DNA of 64,000 nt from Dryocola clanedunensis (GCF_025215155.1 NZ_JALHAM010000122.1); one strand, 5' to 3'. Counted from the stretch's first letter, positions 7,655-16,743 are shown. Notes: a model not told the origin generated them from the sequence alone. Translations and numbers: made by a program.

Positions 7655-9913
7655 TTACGCAGGAATATGCGCAACTTTATTACTGCGGGTCCAGATACGG
7701 TGTCCGGCAAGTAATTTCAGGAATTCATCCATGAAATTACCGCTGGCGTCGTCCGCTTCAACGATGCCTTCTTCACCCTGATCGTCAATATTCAGTTTTG
7801 CCTTAAATTTGCGGGCATCCCCGACCAGACCGATAACTTTCAGGTGCTTATACGCCTCGAGCAGGTAGTAGGCCGCTTCACCGTCATTGAGGATGCTGCT
7901 CAGATCGCCTTCCGGGACAATCACGGCGTCCACGGTGACGGACGGTGAACCCGCAAACGTGGCGGAGATCGGCACGACAGAACCGTCATCGGCGGTGATT
8001 TGTCCCATGCGTGAGAAGAGCAGTTTGGCATGAACCCCCTGAGCTTTGAGACCTTTCACCACGGCCAGCACATCCGCAGCTTTGGCGTTTTCGCTCAGCA
8101 GCACGGCAACCACACGACCTTTAATATTGCCCGAGGGGACGGCATAAAGGCTGAGGCTCGGATCCTTCTTCAGTCCGTTGACGTCTTTAGGCGGGGCGAC
8201 GTGCATCTGCTCTTTTGAAAGTTCAATGCCCAGGTTCTCTGCCACCGGCTGCGCGAGGGAGATGTCGATATGCGTCAGATGGTCCAGCACGCGCTCGCGA
8301 ATATAAGGACGCGCCACTTTCGACAGTTCAAAACTGAACGCGCCGATAATGTGCTGCTGCTCAACTGGCGTCTGGCTTTGCCAGAACAGGCGAGGGTGGG
8401 AGTAATATTCGCCAAACGACGGGCTGCGCTCGCGAATTTTGTGCCCCTCCACGCGCGCCTGATAGCTTTCAAAACCACCGCGTTTTGGCCCCGGTGGCGT
8501 TTCGCGCGGCCAGTTATCATTGATAGAGTTCGGCTCGTAGTTGGCCGGATTGCTGTCGATATCCATGCGGTGCATGCCGTCGCGCTGGAAGTTATGGTAC
8601 GGGCAAACCGGGCGGTTAATCGGGATCTCATGGAAATTCGGTCCGCCCAGGCGGCTGATCTGCGTATCCGTATAGGAGAACAGTCGCCCTTGAAGCAGCG
8701 GATCGTTACTGAAATCCAGTCCGGGAACGATATGGCCCGGGTGGAAGGCGGCCTGTTCGTTCTCGGCGAAGAAGTTGTCCGGGTTACGGTTGAGCGTCAT
8801 TTTACCAACCAGCTGCACCGGCACCAGCTCCTCCGGGATCAGCTTGGTTGGGTCAAGAAGGTCGAAATCATATTTGAATTCATCCTCTTCGGGGATCAGC
8901 TGCAGGCCCAGCTCATATTCCGGGAAGTCTCCCGCCTCGATGGCCTCCCACAAATCGCGACGGTGGAAGTCCGGGTCACGCCCGGTGAGCTTCTGGGATT
9001 CATCCCACAGCAGCGAGGCTTTGCCCGCGACGGGCTTCCAGTGGAAGCGTACGAAGGTGGCTTTGCCCTCGGCGTTGATCATGCGGAAAGTATGTATGCC
9101 GAAACCTTCCATTGTGCGGTAGCTTCGTGGCAGGCCGCGATCGGACATTGCCCAGATAACGTTGTGCAGCGTTTCCGGCTGCAGGGAAACATAGTCCCAG
9201 AAGGTGTCGTGCGCGCTGCCACCCTGCGGAATCGCCCAGTGTGGTTCAGGTTTGACCGCGTGCACAAAGTCAGGGAACTTGTGGGCATCCTGAATAAAGA
9301 ACACCGGCGTGTTGTTGCCCACTAAATCGAAAATGCCTTCCTCGGTATAAAACTTCGTCGCGAAGCCGCGAATATCCCGCACGGTGTCCGCCGAACCTGC
9401 ACCGCCCTGAACCGTAGAGAAACGCACGAAGACCGGCGTGATTTTGTCCGGGTCGGAGAGGAAATCTGCTTTCGTCACGTCGCCCAGATTTTTGTAGGGC
9501 TGGAAGAAGCCGTGGGCGGCAGATCCACGGGCATGCACGATACGCTCGGGGATACGTTCATGGTCGAAGTGGGTTATTTTTTCCAGCAGGATGAAGTCTT
9601 CCAGCAGCGTAGGCCCACGCGTTCCTGCCCGCAGGGAGTTCTGATCGTCGGCAATTCGTACGCCCTGGTTGGTGGTGAGGGGGACGTTTTCGCCATTTTT
9701 TCGATGAGGGTCCAGGGATTTCAGTTTTTCGTTAGAGGTATCCGGGCTTTTAAAACTGCCGGGCGCGGTAGGCTGCGCGCCAGGTGCGGTAGGCTCCTGG
9801 TCAGGCTGGTGGCTACCATCTGACGGGGCCAGAGAATCCATGCCGGGCTTAGACTCATCGGCGTCGTGAATCGGTGCGTTATGACTTAAAGGTTTTTTAT
9901 CGTGCGTCGACAT
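7655..9913 (-). CDS. katE: Catalase HPII (hydroperoxidase II)
   Basis: Large-subunit monofunctional haem catalase that converts H2O2 to water and oxygen. At 752 residues it is the long HPII type. The N-terminal extension is Pro/Ala-rich (PTAPG twice); the catalytic His is at 127 in VHARGSAAHG, the Asn lies in VGNNTPVFF, the haem-ligand Tyr is near 414 in RLFSYTDTQ, and the C-terminal flavodoxin-like domain is present. AGGAGA precedes the ATG. In E. coli katE is a sigma-S gene induced in stationary phase. It is divergent from cedA, as in E. coli. Confidence 0.98.
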   Translation of the reverse strand: MSTHDKKPLSHNAPIHDADESKPGMDSLAPSDGSHQPDQEPTAPGAQPTAPGSFKSPDTSNEKLKSLDPHRKNGENVPLTTNQGVRIADDQNSLRAGTRGPTLLEDFILLEKITHFDHERIPERIVHARGSAAHGFFQPYKNLGDVTKADFLSDPDKITPVFVRFSTVQGGAGSADTVRDIRGFATKFYTEEGIFDLVGNNTPVFFIQDAHKFPDFVHAVKPEPHWAIPQGGSAHDTFWDYVSLQPETLHNVIWAMSDRGLPRSYRTMEGFGIHTFRMINAEGKATFVRFHWKPVAGKASLLWDESQKLTGRDPDFHRRDLWEAIEAGDFPEYELGLQLIPEEDEFKYDFDLLDPTKLIPEELVPVQLVGKMTLNRNPDNFFAENEQAAFHPGHIVPGLDFSNDPLLQGRLFSYTDTQISRLGGPNFHEIPINRPVCPYHNFQRDGMHRMDIDSNPANYEPNSINDNWPRETPPGPKRGGFESYQARVEGHKIRERSPSFGEYYSHPRLFWQSQTPVEQQHIIGAFSFELSKVARPYIRERVLDHLTHIDISLAQPVAENLGIELSKEQMHVAPPKDVNGLKKDPSLSLYAVPSGNIKGRVVAVLLSENAKAADVLAVVKGLKAQGVHAKLLFSRMGQITADDGSVVPISATFAGSPSVTVDAVIVPEGDLSSILNDGEAAYYLLEAYKHLKVIGLVGDARKFKAKLNIDDQGEEGIVEADDASGNFMDEFLKLLAGHRIWTRSNKVAHIPA

Positions 9914-10118
9914 TGAACTCGTCTCCTGTTTTCATTGCTGAAGAACCGGGTTGTTATAAGAAGAAAACCCCTCTAACTATAGAACAACGCACTGACTCTG
10001 CTTTCCCGGCTACGGTTGCGGACTGTACAGGTGAGGTATTTCTTCACGCGACGAAAGGGGGGAGGATCCGCTATCATAGTGACGTTACTCATTAATCCTG
10101 CTTCGAATGCCATTGCTT

Positions 10119-10358
10119 ATGAAACCACTGCGTCAACAGAACAACCGTCCCGTCATCACCTATAAGCCGCGAGTTGAACCCGCGCCGCCATCCCATGCCT
10201 GGCGGGTTGATGGGTTTAATGATGTCTGGCTGCTGAACAACAAATACGTGGCTTTTGTGCTGGTGGGCGATGCGTTTCGTCAGTCTCCGGCGTTCACGCT
10301 GCCGGATGCCGCGCAGCGTTGGGCGACTCAGATTCGTCAGGAAAATGAGATTTCCTGA
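10119..10358 (+). CDS. cedA: Cell division activator CedA
   Basis: A 79-residue DNA-binding protein matching E. coli CedA (MKPLRQQN, then WRVDGFNDVWLL, KYVAFVL and AQRWATQIRQE). CedA restores division in dnaAcos cells and is reported to bind DNA and RNA polymerase. ATG 10119 matches the E. coli start; an upstream in-frame ATG (10107) would add four residues. It is divergent from katE and has its own terminator. Confidence 0.92.
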   Translation: MKPLRQQNNRPVITYKPRVEPAPPSHAWRVDGFNDVWLLNNKYVAFVLVGDAFRQSPAFTLPDAAQRWATQIRQENEIS

Positions 10359-10369
10359 GCGAGTGAAAG

Positions 10370-10400
10370 CCCGGTTAAGTCGCTTAACCGGGAGATTTTT
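10370..10400 (+). terminator. Terminator of cedA
   Basis: CCCGGTTAAG / CTTAACCGGG is a perfect 10-bp stem with a 3-base loop followed by AGATTTTT. It separates cedA from the convergent sugar-acid cluster. Confidence 0.85.
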
Positions 10401-10406
10401 CAGATT

Positions 10407-11519
10407 TCACTTACTCACGATCAGGCTTCTGCTGCCAGCAACCGTTTGTTCTTTCAGAGCCGATAAATTCCAGTCAATGCCAAGCCCTGGCTTATCTGAC
10501 GGTACGGCTCGCCCCGCTTCAACTTTCATCGTGCTGTCGGTCAGGCTGTCCAGCTGCGGGATATACTCCAGCCAGCGGGCGTTCGGCACGGCGGCACAAA
10601 GCGAGACGTGCAGCTCCATCAGGAAGTGAGGGCAGACGGCAACGTTGAAACTCTCTGCCAGATGCGCCGTTTTAAGCCACGGCGTAATGCCGCCGATTCG
10701 GGCAACATCCACCTGGACGACCGAACAGGCATTCTGCTGTAAATATTCGCGGAACTGCCCGATGCTGTAGATGCTTTCGCCCACGGCTATCGGAATGGTG
10801 GTCTGCTGATTGAGTCTGACATGCCCCTGAATATCGTCGGCGGGCAGCGGTTCTTCGAACCAGCCGATGTCCAGCTCTTCGTAATGCCGCGCACGCCGTA
10901 TGGCGTCATCGACCTGGAAGGCCTGGTTTGCATCGGTGAAAATTTCGAACCCATCCCCCATGGTGTCCCGCACCGCACGAAGGCGGGCAACATCTTCCCG
11001 TACCGGACGACCCACTTTGACTTTGACGGCGCCAAAGCCGTTTTCACGACTCTCAATTGCATTGTCGACCAGCTCTTCCGGGGAAAGATTCAGCCAGCCG
11101 CCTTCAGTGTTATAAAGTGGGATGCTGCGCTGAGCGCCACCCGCCGCCAGCCACAGCGGCAGGCCAGTACGTTTACAGCGTAAATCCCACAGGGCGGTAT
11201 CTATCGCAGCCAGCGCCAGAGACGTTATGGCTCCGACTGCCGTCGCGTGTGTCATAAACAGCAGCTCACGCCAGATTTGCTCAATACAATTGGCTTCTTT
11301 GCCAATCAACGCCGGTGCAAGGGTTTTCTCCAGCAGCGAGAGGACCGCCGGGCCGCCTGTGCCGATGGTGTAGCTGTAGCCCAACCCTTCTGCGCCTTCG
11401 GAGTCAATAATGCGTACGAAAGGCGTTTCCTGGCAGACAAATGACTGGATGGCATCTTCGCGGACGGTTTTCGGCGCGAGCGCAACCATGAAAATCTCAA
11501 CGCTGGTGATGACGGCCAT
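10407..11519 (-). CDS. Enolase-superfamily (MR subgroup) acid-sugar dehydratase
   Basis: A 370-residue member of the mandelate racemase/muconate lactonizing enzyme family. Visible active-site residues are the K-x-K motif K166/K168, metal ligands D196, E222 and E248, and the D271-H298 dyad. This MR-subgroup set is typical of enzymes that dehydrate aldonic or aldaric acids to 2-keto-3-deoxy acids. The neighbouring FAH hydrolase and SDR dehydrogenase fit the L-fuconate-type non-phosphorylative pathway, but the protein is shorter than classical fuconate dehydratases (about 440 residues), so the substrate is open. Its ATG shares one base with the stop of the upstream gene, implying translational coupling. 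Confidence 0.85.
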   Translation of the reverse strand: MAVITSVEIFMVALAPKTVREDAIQSFVCQETPFVRIIDSEGAEGLGYSYTIGTGGPAVLSLLEKTLAPALIGKEANCIEQIWRELLFMTHATAVGAITSLALAAIDTALWDLRCKRTGLPLWLAAGGAQRSIPLYNTEGGWLNLSPEELVDNAIESRENGFGAVKVKVGRPVREDVARLRAVRDTMGDGFEIFTDANQAFQVDDAIRRARHYEELDIGWFEEPLPADDIQGHVRLNQQTTIPIAVGESIYSIGQFREYLQQNACSVVQVDVARIGGITPWLKTAHLAESFNVAVCPHFLMELHVSLCAAVPNARWLEYIPQLDSLTDSTMKVEAGRAVPSDKPGLGIDWNLSALKEQTVAGSRSLIVSK

Positions 11520-12373
11520 TATTTCACTCCCTCTGCGCTGTATGTGCGCTGCTGTTGGATACCCAGTCCCTCAATCCCCAGGCGCATAGTCTGGCCTGGA
11601 CGTAAATAAACCGGTGGTTTTTGTCCCATGCCCACACCGGGTGGGGTGCCAGTTGAGATGATGTCACCGGGATGCAGGCTCATAAACTGTGAGATGTAGG
11701 AGACCAGATAGCGCACGCTATAGATCATGGTGCTGGTCGAGCCGGACTGATAGCGATGGCCGTCGACTTCCAGCCACATTGTGAGCTGCTGCGGGTCGGC
11801 TACTTCGTCGCGGGTCACCAGCCACGGGCCAATCGGGCCGAAGGTGTCGCAGCTTTTGCCTTTCACCCACTGACCCTGGCGCTCAATCTGAAATTCTCGT
11901 TCGGACAGGTCATTAACAACGCAGTAGCCTGCTACGTAGTCCAGCGCTTCATCTTCACTGACGTATTTCGCCGTTTTTCCAATAACCACGCCGAGTTCCA
12001 CTTCCCAGTCGGTCTTTTGCGAGCCGCGTGGGATCTCCACGTCGTCGTCAGGGCCGACAATGGCGTGGGGCGATTTCATAAAGATGATGGGTTCCGGCGG
12101 CACGACGGCGTTAGTTTCAGCGGCGTGGTCGGAGTAATTCAGACCCACACAGATAAATTTCCGGCTTCCGCCCACGCAGGGCCCGAGACGGGGGCTGCCA
12201 ACCACGACAGGGAGAGCGTCCTCAGGCAGTTCGGCAAGTTTGGTGAGCAGTTCTGGCGTCAACGTTTTTGCATCCAGGTCATCAATATGCTGTGACAGGT
12301 CGCGAATTTTGCCGGTTGAATCCAGCAGGCCGGGGCGTTCGTTCCCCGGTTGACCATAGCGAAGTAAGCGCAT
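11519..12373 (-). CDS. FAH-family hydrolase (2,4-diketo-3-deoxy-L-fuconate hydrolase-like)
   Basis: A 284-residue fumarylacetoacetate hydrolase-family protein. The C-terminal domain shows the usual blocks: FICVGLNYSDHAAE, PIIFMKSPHAIVGP, the acidic metal-binding stretch DWEVELGVVIGK, and STGTPPGVGMG. The family cleaves C-C bonds of diketo acids. Next to an acid-sugar dehydratase and a KDF-dehydrogenase-like SDR, the best guess is hydrolysis of a 2,4-diketo-3-deoxy sugar acid to pyruvate plus a hydroxy acid. It is the middle gene of a three-gene operon: 22 bp after the SDR and overlapping the dehydratase by one base. Confidence 0.85.
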   Translation of the reverse strand: MRLLRYGQPGNERPGLLDSTGKIRDLSQHIDDLDAKTLTPELLTKLAELPEDALPVVVGSPRLGPCVGGSRKFICVGLNYSDHAAETNAVVPPEPIIFMKSPHAIVGPDDDVEIPRGSQKTDWEVELGVVIGKTAKYVSEDEALDYVAGYCVVNDLSEREFQIERQGQWVKGKSCDTFGPIGPWLVTRDEVADPQQLTMWLEVDGHRYQSGSTSTMIYSVRYLVSYISQFMSLHPGDIISTGTPPGVGMGQKPPVYLRPGQTMRLGIEGLGIQQQRTYSAEGVK

Positions 12374-12395
12374 TTCAGTGATTCCTTGTTGTCAT

Positions 12396-13127
12396 TCAGG
12401 CAGACCAGCCGCCGTCGATGTGGTGCACCTGACCGGTCGTGAAGGTGGCGGTAATCAGGTAATGAACCAGCCCGGCGATCTCTTCCGGCTGTCCGATGCG
12501 GCCCATTGGCTGGCGGGAGATGAACGCCGCTCGCGCCGTTTCATAATCACCCGTATCCCGAAGACGCTGGTGCAGAGAGGGCGTTTCCACCGTGCCGGGG
12601 CAGATGGCGTTACAGCGGATACCCTGGGTGATGTAGTCCGCGGCCACTGATTTTGTCAGCCCGATGACCGCCGCTTTGCTGACGCTGTAGGCGCAGCGGT
12701 TAGGTACGGCTTTCAGACTGGAGGCGATGGAGGACATATTAATGATGCAGCCGTCCTGCTGCGCGAGCATGCCCGGCAGCACGGCGCGGATCAGGTGATA
12801 CTGCGCCATCACGTTGAGCTGCCAGGCAAAATTCATCTCGTCGCTCTCGGTATGCAGCACATCCCCGCTGTGGACAATCCCGGCACAGTTGAACAGCACG
12901 TCGATGACGGGGTGACGCTCAACGAGTGCGCTGATAGCTTCGGGTTGCAGAACGTTGAGCACTTCGGTTCGGATGCCGGGGATGTCAGAAAGCTCATGGA
13001 GCTTCCTTTCGTCTATATCTGTCGCGATGACCTGGAAGCCGGCTTCCGCAAGTCGTCTGGCGGTCGCATAGCCGATACCCTGGGCTGCGGCGGTGATTAA
13101 TACGGTCGTCTTTTTTTCACTTTCCAT
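12396..13127 (-). CDS. SDR dehydrogenase (2-keto-3-deoxy-L-fuconate dehydrogenase-like)
   Basis: A 243-residue classical short-chain dehydrogenase. The Rossmann glycine motif TAAAQGIG is at residues 12-19 and an acidic residue after beta-2 (ATDIDE) suggests NAD+. The catalytic Ser is in INMSSIASS and the Y-x-x-x-K in CAYSVSKAA. The stretch IRCNAICPGTVETPS is typical of the BDH2 / 2-keto-3-deoxy-L-fuconate dehydrogenase branch. Expected role: oxidation of the dehydratase product to a 2,4-diketo acid. It is the first gene of the minus-strand operon, divergent from the IclR regulator. Confidence 0.85.
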   Translation of the reverse strand: MESEKKTTVLITAAAQGIGYATARRLAEAGFQVIATDIDERKLHELSDIPGIRTEVLNVLQPEAISALVERHPVIDVLFNCAGIVHSGDVLHTESDEMNFAWQLNVMAQYHLIRAVLPGMLAQQDGCIINMSSIASSLKAVPNRCAYSVSKAAVIGLTKSVAADYITQGIRCNAICPGTVETPSLHQRLRDTGDYETARAAFISRQPMGRIGQPEEIAGLVHYLITATFTTGQVHHIDGGWSA

Positions 13128-13188
13128 CGCTCGTTCCTCGTTAAGTGACGCTCTGGATGTTAATTCACTGTAAACAGATCTGACTTTA

Positions 13189-13202
13189 ATTCAAATATGA
13201 AT
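13189..13202. promoter_or_regulatory. Palindromic operator, copy 1 (probable IclR-family site)
   Basis: ATTCAAATATGAAT, arms ATTCA/TGAAT with a 4-base spacer. It lies between the divergent SDR operon and the IclR gene. The same arms with the same spacing recur at 14222. Confidence 0.6.
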
Positions 13203-13317
13203 TTATAATTTATATATGATGATCACATTTTGTCTGTTGCAGGCAAAGCGGGCAGCGGATGGATTAAGTGGTAATATTCAGAGGGTTGAACTTCCTGCGA
13301 TGACTGATGAGGGATGT

Positions 13318-14100
13318 ATGGCGCAAAACAAGCTGGATCCGGAGCTTCAGGAGGAGCGCTATCGCGCACCGGCCCTGGATAAGGGATTGGATATTCTGGA
13401 AAAACTGGCAGAAATTGAGGAGGGCGTTTCCCAGGCAGAGCTGGCCGCCGCGCTCGAACGTAAGCCAAATGAAATTTATCGTATGCTCGATCGCCTGGTC
13501 CGCAGAGGCTATGTGGTGCGCACCAGCGTCGATCAATACCAGCTGTCGCTGAAGCTCTTTGAGCTGGCACACCGCCACTCGCCAATGCGTCGTCTGGCCT
13601 CCCAGTCGCTACCCCATCTGCGGGAGTTTTCCCGTAGGGCGCAGCAGGGCTGTCATATCGTTATTTACGAACGGGGAGCGTTAACCTCGATTGCGCAGGT
13701 AGACGCTCCCGGCTACTGGGGGCTTGGTATCCGCGTTGGGGCCCGTATCGGGCTGCTGGACACCGGTTCAGGTCACGTCGTGCTGGCATTCGCTTCCCCT
13801 GAAGAGCAGCGCTATATGATTCAGGAGAGCGGCGAGCTGGCGGGTGAGCCAGATGAAAAGCTGCGTAACCACCTGCTGCAGGTGCGTGAGCAGGGTTATG
13901 AAATTATGCCCAGCCAGCAGGTTGAAGGCGTCTACAACATCGCGGTGCCGCTTCTGGTCAGCGGTGAGAACGCTATTGCCGCGCTTGCCTGCCCGTGGGT
14001 TAAGCACCTGGACCACATGAATTCTCCCTCCCCTGAGAGCGTCGTCGAACTGCTTACGGCCACCGCCCGGCACATCCGCAGCGGCATCCCCACCCGATAG
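13318..14100 (+). CDS. IclR-family transcriptional regulator
   Basis: A 260-residue regulator with an N-terminal winged helix (ALDKGLDILEKLAE, then VSQAELAAALERKPNEIYRM as the helix-turn-helix) and a C-terminal IclR effector-binding domain (DTGSGHVVLAFAS, VYNIAVPLL). ATG 13318 follows GAGGGA; an in-frame ATG at 13216 would add 34 residues that do not look like IclR protein. It lies between the two arms of the sugar-acid cluster, so it is almost certainly their local regulator, sensing a sugar acid or a 2-keto-3-deoxy intermediate. Its own start is downstream of operator copy 1, suggesting autoregulation. Confidence 0.9.
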   Translation: MAQNKLDPELQEERYRAPALDKGLDILEKLAEIEEGVSQAELAAALERKPNEIYRMLDRLVRRGYVVRTSVDQYQLSLKLFELAHRHSPMRRLASQSLPHLREFSRRAQQGCHIVIYERGALTSIAQVDAPGYWGLGIRVGARIGLLDTGSGHVVLAFASPEEQRYMIQESGELAGEPDEKLRNHLLQVREQGYEIMPSQQVEGVYNIAVPLLVSGENAIAALACPWVKHLDHMNSPSPESVVELLTATARHIRSGIPTR

Positions 14101-14221
14101 ATCATTTGTCTTCTGGCGGTCATCCCCAGGCCGCCCCCTCTGTTTTTCCTTTTTTGCGAGCCAGGTCTCTGTTCATTGCTGATGAAGAGGGGATTGCGTG
14201 ATCTTCATATATAAATTCAAC

Positions 14222-14235
14222 ATTCATTTTTGAAT
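14222..14235. promoter_or_regulatory. Palindromic operator, copy 2 (probable IclR-family site)
   Basis: ATTCATTTTTGAAT, with the same arms and 4-base spacer as the copy at 13189. It lies about 77 bp before the GTG of the Ldh_2-family dehydrogenase, in the promoter region of the plus-strand pair. Confidence 0.6.
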
Positions 14236-14311
14236 GATCTCTTTTCTGTGGTTACATTCCGATCACATTAAACAAACAATCCATTATCTGTCCGCAGAGG
14301 GGGAGCATCCG

Positions 14312-15364
14312 GTGCAGCACTATCCATTAAGTGACGTGCACAGCGCATGTCAGCACGAGCTGGAAAGCCATGGTGTACCAGCAAACTATGCCGCCGCGAT
14401 GGCGGATGCTCTGGTGTTTGGTGAAGCGACAGGTTCCACAACCCACGGTCTGTCTCTGCTGACGCCCTATCTGGAGGCGATTGCCAGCGGGGGAATGGCG
14501 CTGGAAGGTCACTATGAAGTGCTGAGCGATTTTCACGCCTGTCAGGTCTGGGACGGACGAAAGCTACCGGGGGCGTGGCTGATGAAACAGGCTATCGCCT
14601 GCGGCATGCAGCGAGCTGCCGCCTATGGGGTGTCGGTGGTGGCAGTTAAAAATAGCCACCATACAGGCTGCCTGGCGGCTTATCTGGAAATGGCGACTTC
14701 GAAGGGCTATGTCGCGTCGATAGCGTTAACCGATCCGGCGCACAGCAGCGTCGCCCCATGGGGAGGAACAACCCCTGTAATGACTTCTAATCCTGTTGCA
14801 TTTGGCGCGCCGGGTGAGGCGACGCCGATCTGGATTGATATGGCGACCTCGAGTGTGACTAACGGAGCCGTACAGCACAGGCTCAACGCCGGGGAGAACT
14901 TTAGCTCTGAAGTGTTGCTGGACGGGTATGGTAAAGCCACGGACAACCCCGCGGTGATTAACGATCGGCCCCCGGGGTCAATTTTACCTTTAGGTGGCAA
15001 GAGCCACGGCCACAAAGGTTATGCACTGAGCGTCATGGTTGAAATCCTGGCGGACTGTCTGAGCGGGGGGGGACGAGCAGAACCTCCTTCAGGATGGGGG
15101 GCTTCTTTTACGGTCACGCTATACGCACCAGGTCTTATTTGCGGCGAAAAAGTCTGGAATACACAGCTCAATGCGCTGATTCGCCAGTGCCATGGTGCTG
15201 CTCCTGCTCACCCATATTCATCCGTTCGATTGCCGGGCGAACGGAGCTGGCACAGCTTACAGCATGCGCGTCAGCATGGCCTATGGCTTAACCCGGCGCA
15301 GTTTATCTGGCTGAACAACGCACCTGATCCGCACAACAATACATCGCAGAAACACAATCCTTAA
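14312..15364 (+). CDS. Ldh_2-family (malate/L-lactate/ureidoglycolate-type) dehydrogenase
   Basis: A 350-residue NAD(P)-dependent oxidoreductase of the Ldh_2 family, unrelated to Rossmann-type LDH. Recognisable blocks are SHGVPANYAAAMADALVFGEA, the catalytic-His region KNSHHTGCLAAYLEMA, a MTSNPVAFGAPG block, and GGKSHGHKGYALSVMVEILAD. GTG 14312 is preferred because GAGGGGGA sits 8 bp before it; a longer reading from ATG 14234 would begin inside the predicted operator and lacks a ribosome site. Its role in the sugar-acid pathway is inferred: oxidation of a 2-hydroxy acid such as lactate released by the FAH hydrolase, or of the pathway substrate. A transporter gene follows 38 bp downstream. Confidence 0.82.
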   Translation: MQHYPLSDVHSACQHELESHGVPANYAAAMADALVFGEATGSTTHGLSLLTPYLEAIASGGMALEGHYEVLSDFHACQVWDGRKLPGAWLMKQAIACGMQRAAAYGVSVVAVKNSHHTGCLAAYLEMATSKGYVASIALTDPAHSSVAPWGGTTPVMTSNPVAFGAPGEATPIWIDMATSSVTNGAVQHRLNAGENFSSEVLLDGYGKATDNPAVINDRPPGSILPLGGKSHGHKGYALSVMVEILADCLSGGGRAEPPSGWGASFTVTLYAPGLICGEKVWNTQLNALIRQCHGAAPAHPYSSVRLPGERSWHSLQHARQHGLWLNPAQFIWLNNAPDPHNNTSQKHNP

Positions 15365-15402
15365 CCATAAAAACATTCATCCATAAACACCGGGAGAAGG
15401 CT

Positions 15403-16725
15403 ATGCAGCATGCACACACACCAGGACTGAGAAAAGCAGTCACTGCGTCGGTGGTGGGAACGGTTATCGAGTGGTTTGATTACGCACTCTATGGCGCCGC
15501 CGCCGGGCTGATTATCAATAAAATATTTTTCCCCGATCTCTCTGCTTTCGCCGGGACGCTTGCCGCATTTGCCACTTTTGCCGTCGGCTTTTTTGTCCGT
15601 CCGCTGGGGGGACTTATCATCTCTCATATCGGCGATCGCTACGGCCGAAAACCGGCGTTAGTCTTCTCCATTGCGTTGATGGGGTTTGGCACGGTGGCGA
15701 TAGGCCTGCTGCCGGACTACCGGCAAATCGGCATTTATGCGCCTTTATTGCTGGTGCTGATGCGTATGGCGCAGGGGTTTGGTGCCGGGGCGGAGTACGC
15801 AGGCGCCCTGACGCTGCTGTATGAGTATGCCCCTAAGCGCTTAAGAGGTTTCTATACGGCCCTGCTCCAGTCGGCCACGGTAGTGGGGATTATCCTGGCA
15901 AGCGTCGCGTTCTGGGGCGTTTCACAGATGTCGGAAGAGGCGATGACTAGCTGGGGCTGGCGAGTCCCGTTCCTTAGCTCTGCCGTGCTGTTTGTGATTG
16001 CGCTGTATATCCGTCGCCATCTGGATGAAACCCCGGAATATATAGAAGCCATGAAGCATGCAGCACAGGAGAAGAAAGAGAATCATATCCCGCTGCGCGT
16101 GGTGCTGACAAAGTACCCAAAATCACTGATCTGGGGGTTTCTGGCTATGACGGGGCACAACGCCAACGTCTATATCCTGAGCGCGTTCAGCATCAGCTAT
16201 ATGACCAACACACTGCATCTTTCACGTTCAACCGCGCTGACCGCAGTCTTTATCTCTGCATTGTTCGGCGTCTTCAGCGCGCCCTTTATGGGATGGATGG
16301 CAGATAAATTTAGTCCGGCAAAAATATATATCGGCGCGGCGCTTTTCACGGCGGTATTCGCCTGGCCACTGTTTATGTTTATCGATACCGGCAATCTCTT
16401 TTTGATTACCCTTGGCATGTCGATAGGCTTCCTGGTGAGCTACGGCGGGATGGCAGGGCCGCAGGGGGTATTGCTGGCCAATCTGTTCCCGACCCGCTAT
16501 CGCTTCTCGGGGATCAGCGTATCCCGCGAGCTGAACGGGATGCTGGTGGCCGGACCAACACCGCTTATCTGTACGCTGCTGGTTAATCTTGCCGACGGGA
16601 AACCTGTATATGTTTCGATGTATCTGGCAGTGTGCTGTTTGCTGACCGCGTTTGCGGTGATGAAACTTTATATGGCAGCAGGGCAGCCAATAAATACCTC
16701 GCTCAGTGAAGCCGACCGTATCTGA
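15403..16725 (+). CDS. MHS-type major facilitator transporter
   Basis: A 440-residue inner-membrane protein with twelve predicted helices. GTVIEWFDYALYG near the N-terminus and GDRYGRKPAL in the first cytoplasmic loop mark the metabolite:H+ symporter (MHS) family, which includes ShiA, KgtP and ProP. Substrates in this family are organic acids and related solutes. Placed at the end of the sugar-acid cluster, it is the likely importer of the cluster's substrate. GGGAGAAGG precedes the ATG, and a bidirectional terminator follows. Confidence 0.88.
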   Translation: MQHAHTPGLRKAVTASVVGTVIEWFDYALYGAAAGLIINKIFFPDLSAFAGTLAAFATFAVGFFVRPLGGLIISHIGDRYGRKPALVFSIALMGFGTVAIGLLPDYRQIGIYAPLLLVLMRMAQGFGAGAEYAGALTLLYEYAPKRLRGFYTALLQSATVVGIILASVAFWGVSQMSEEAMTSWGWRVPFLSSAVLFVIALYIRRHLDETPEYIEAMKHAAQEKKENHIPLRVVLTKYPKSLIWGFLAMTGHNANVYILSAFSISYMTNTLHLSRSTALTAVFISALFGVFSAPFMGWMADKFSPAKIYIGAALFTAVFAWPLFMFIDTGNLFLITLGMSIGFLVSYGGMAGPQGVLLANLFPTRYRFSGISVSRELNGMLVAGPTPLICTLLVNLADGKPVYVSMYLAVCCLLTAFAVMKLYMAAGQPINTSLSEADRI

Positions 16726-16743
16726 CGGGTCAAAGTAAGAAAA

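Noticed and set aside
8270..9325. 351-codon frame antisense to katE
   Set aside because: Shadow frame produced by katE codon bias.
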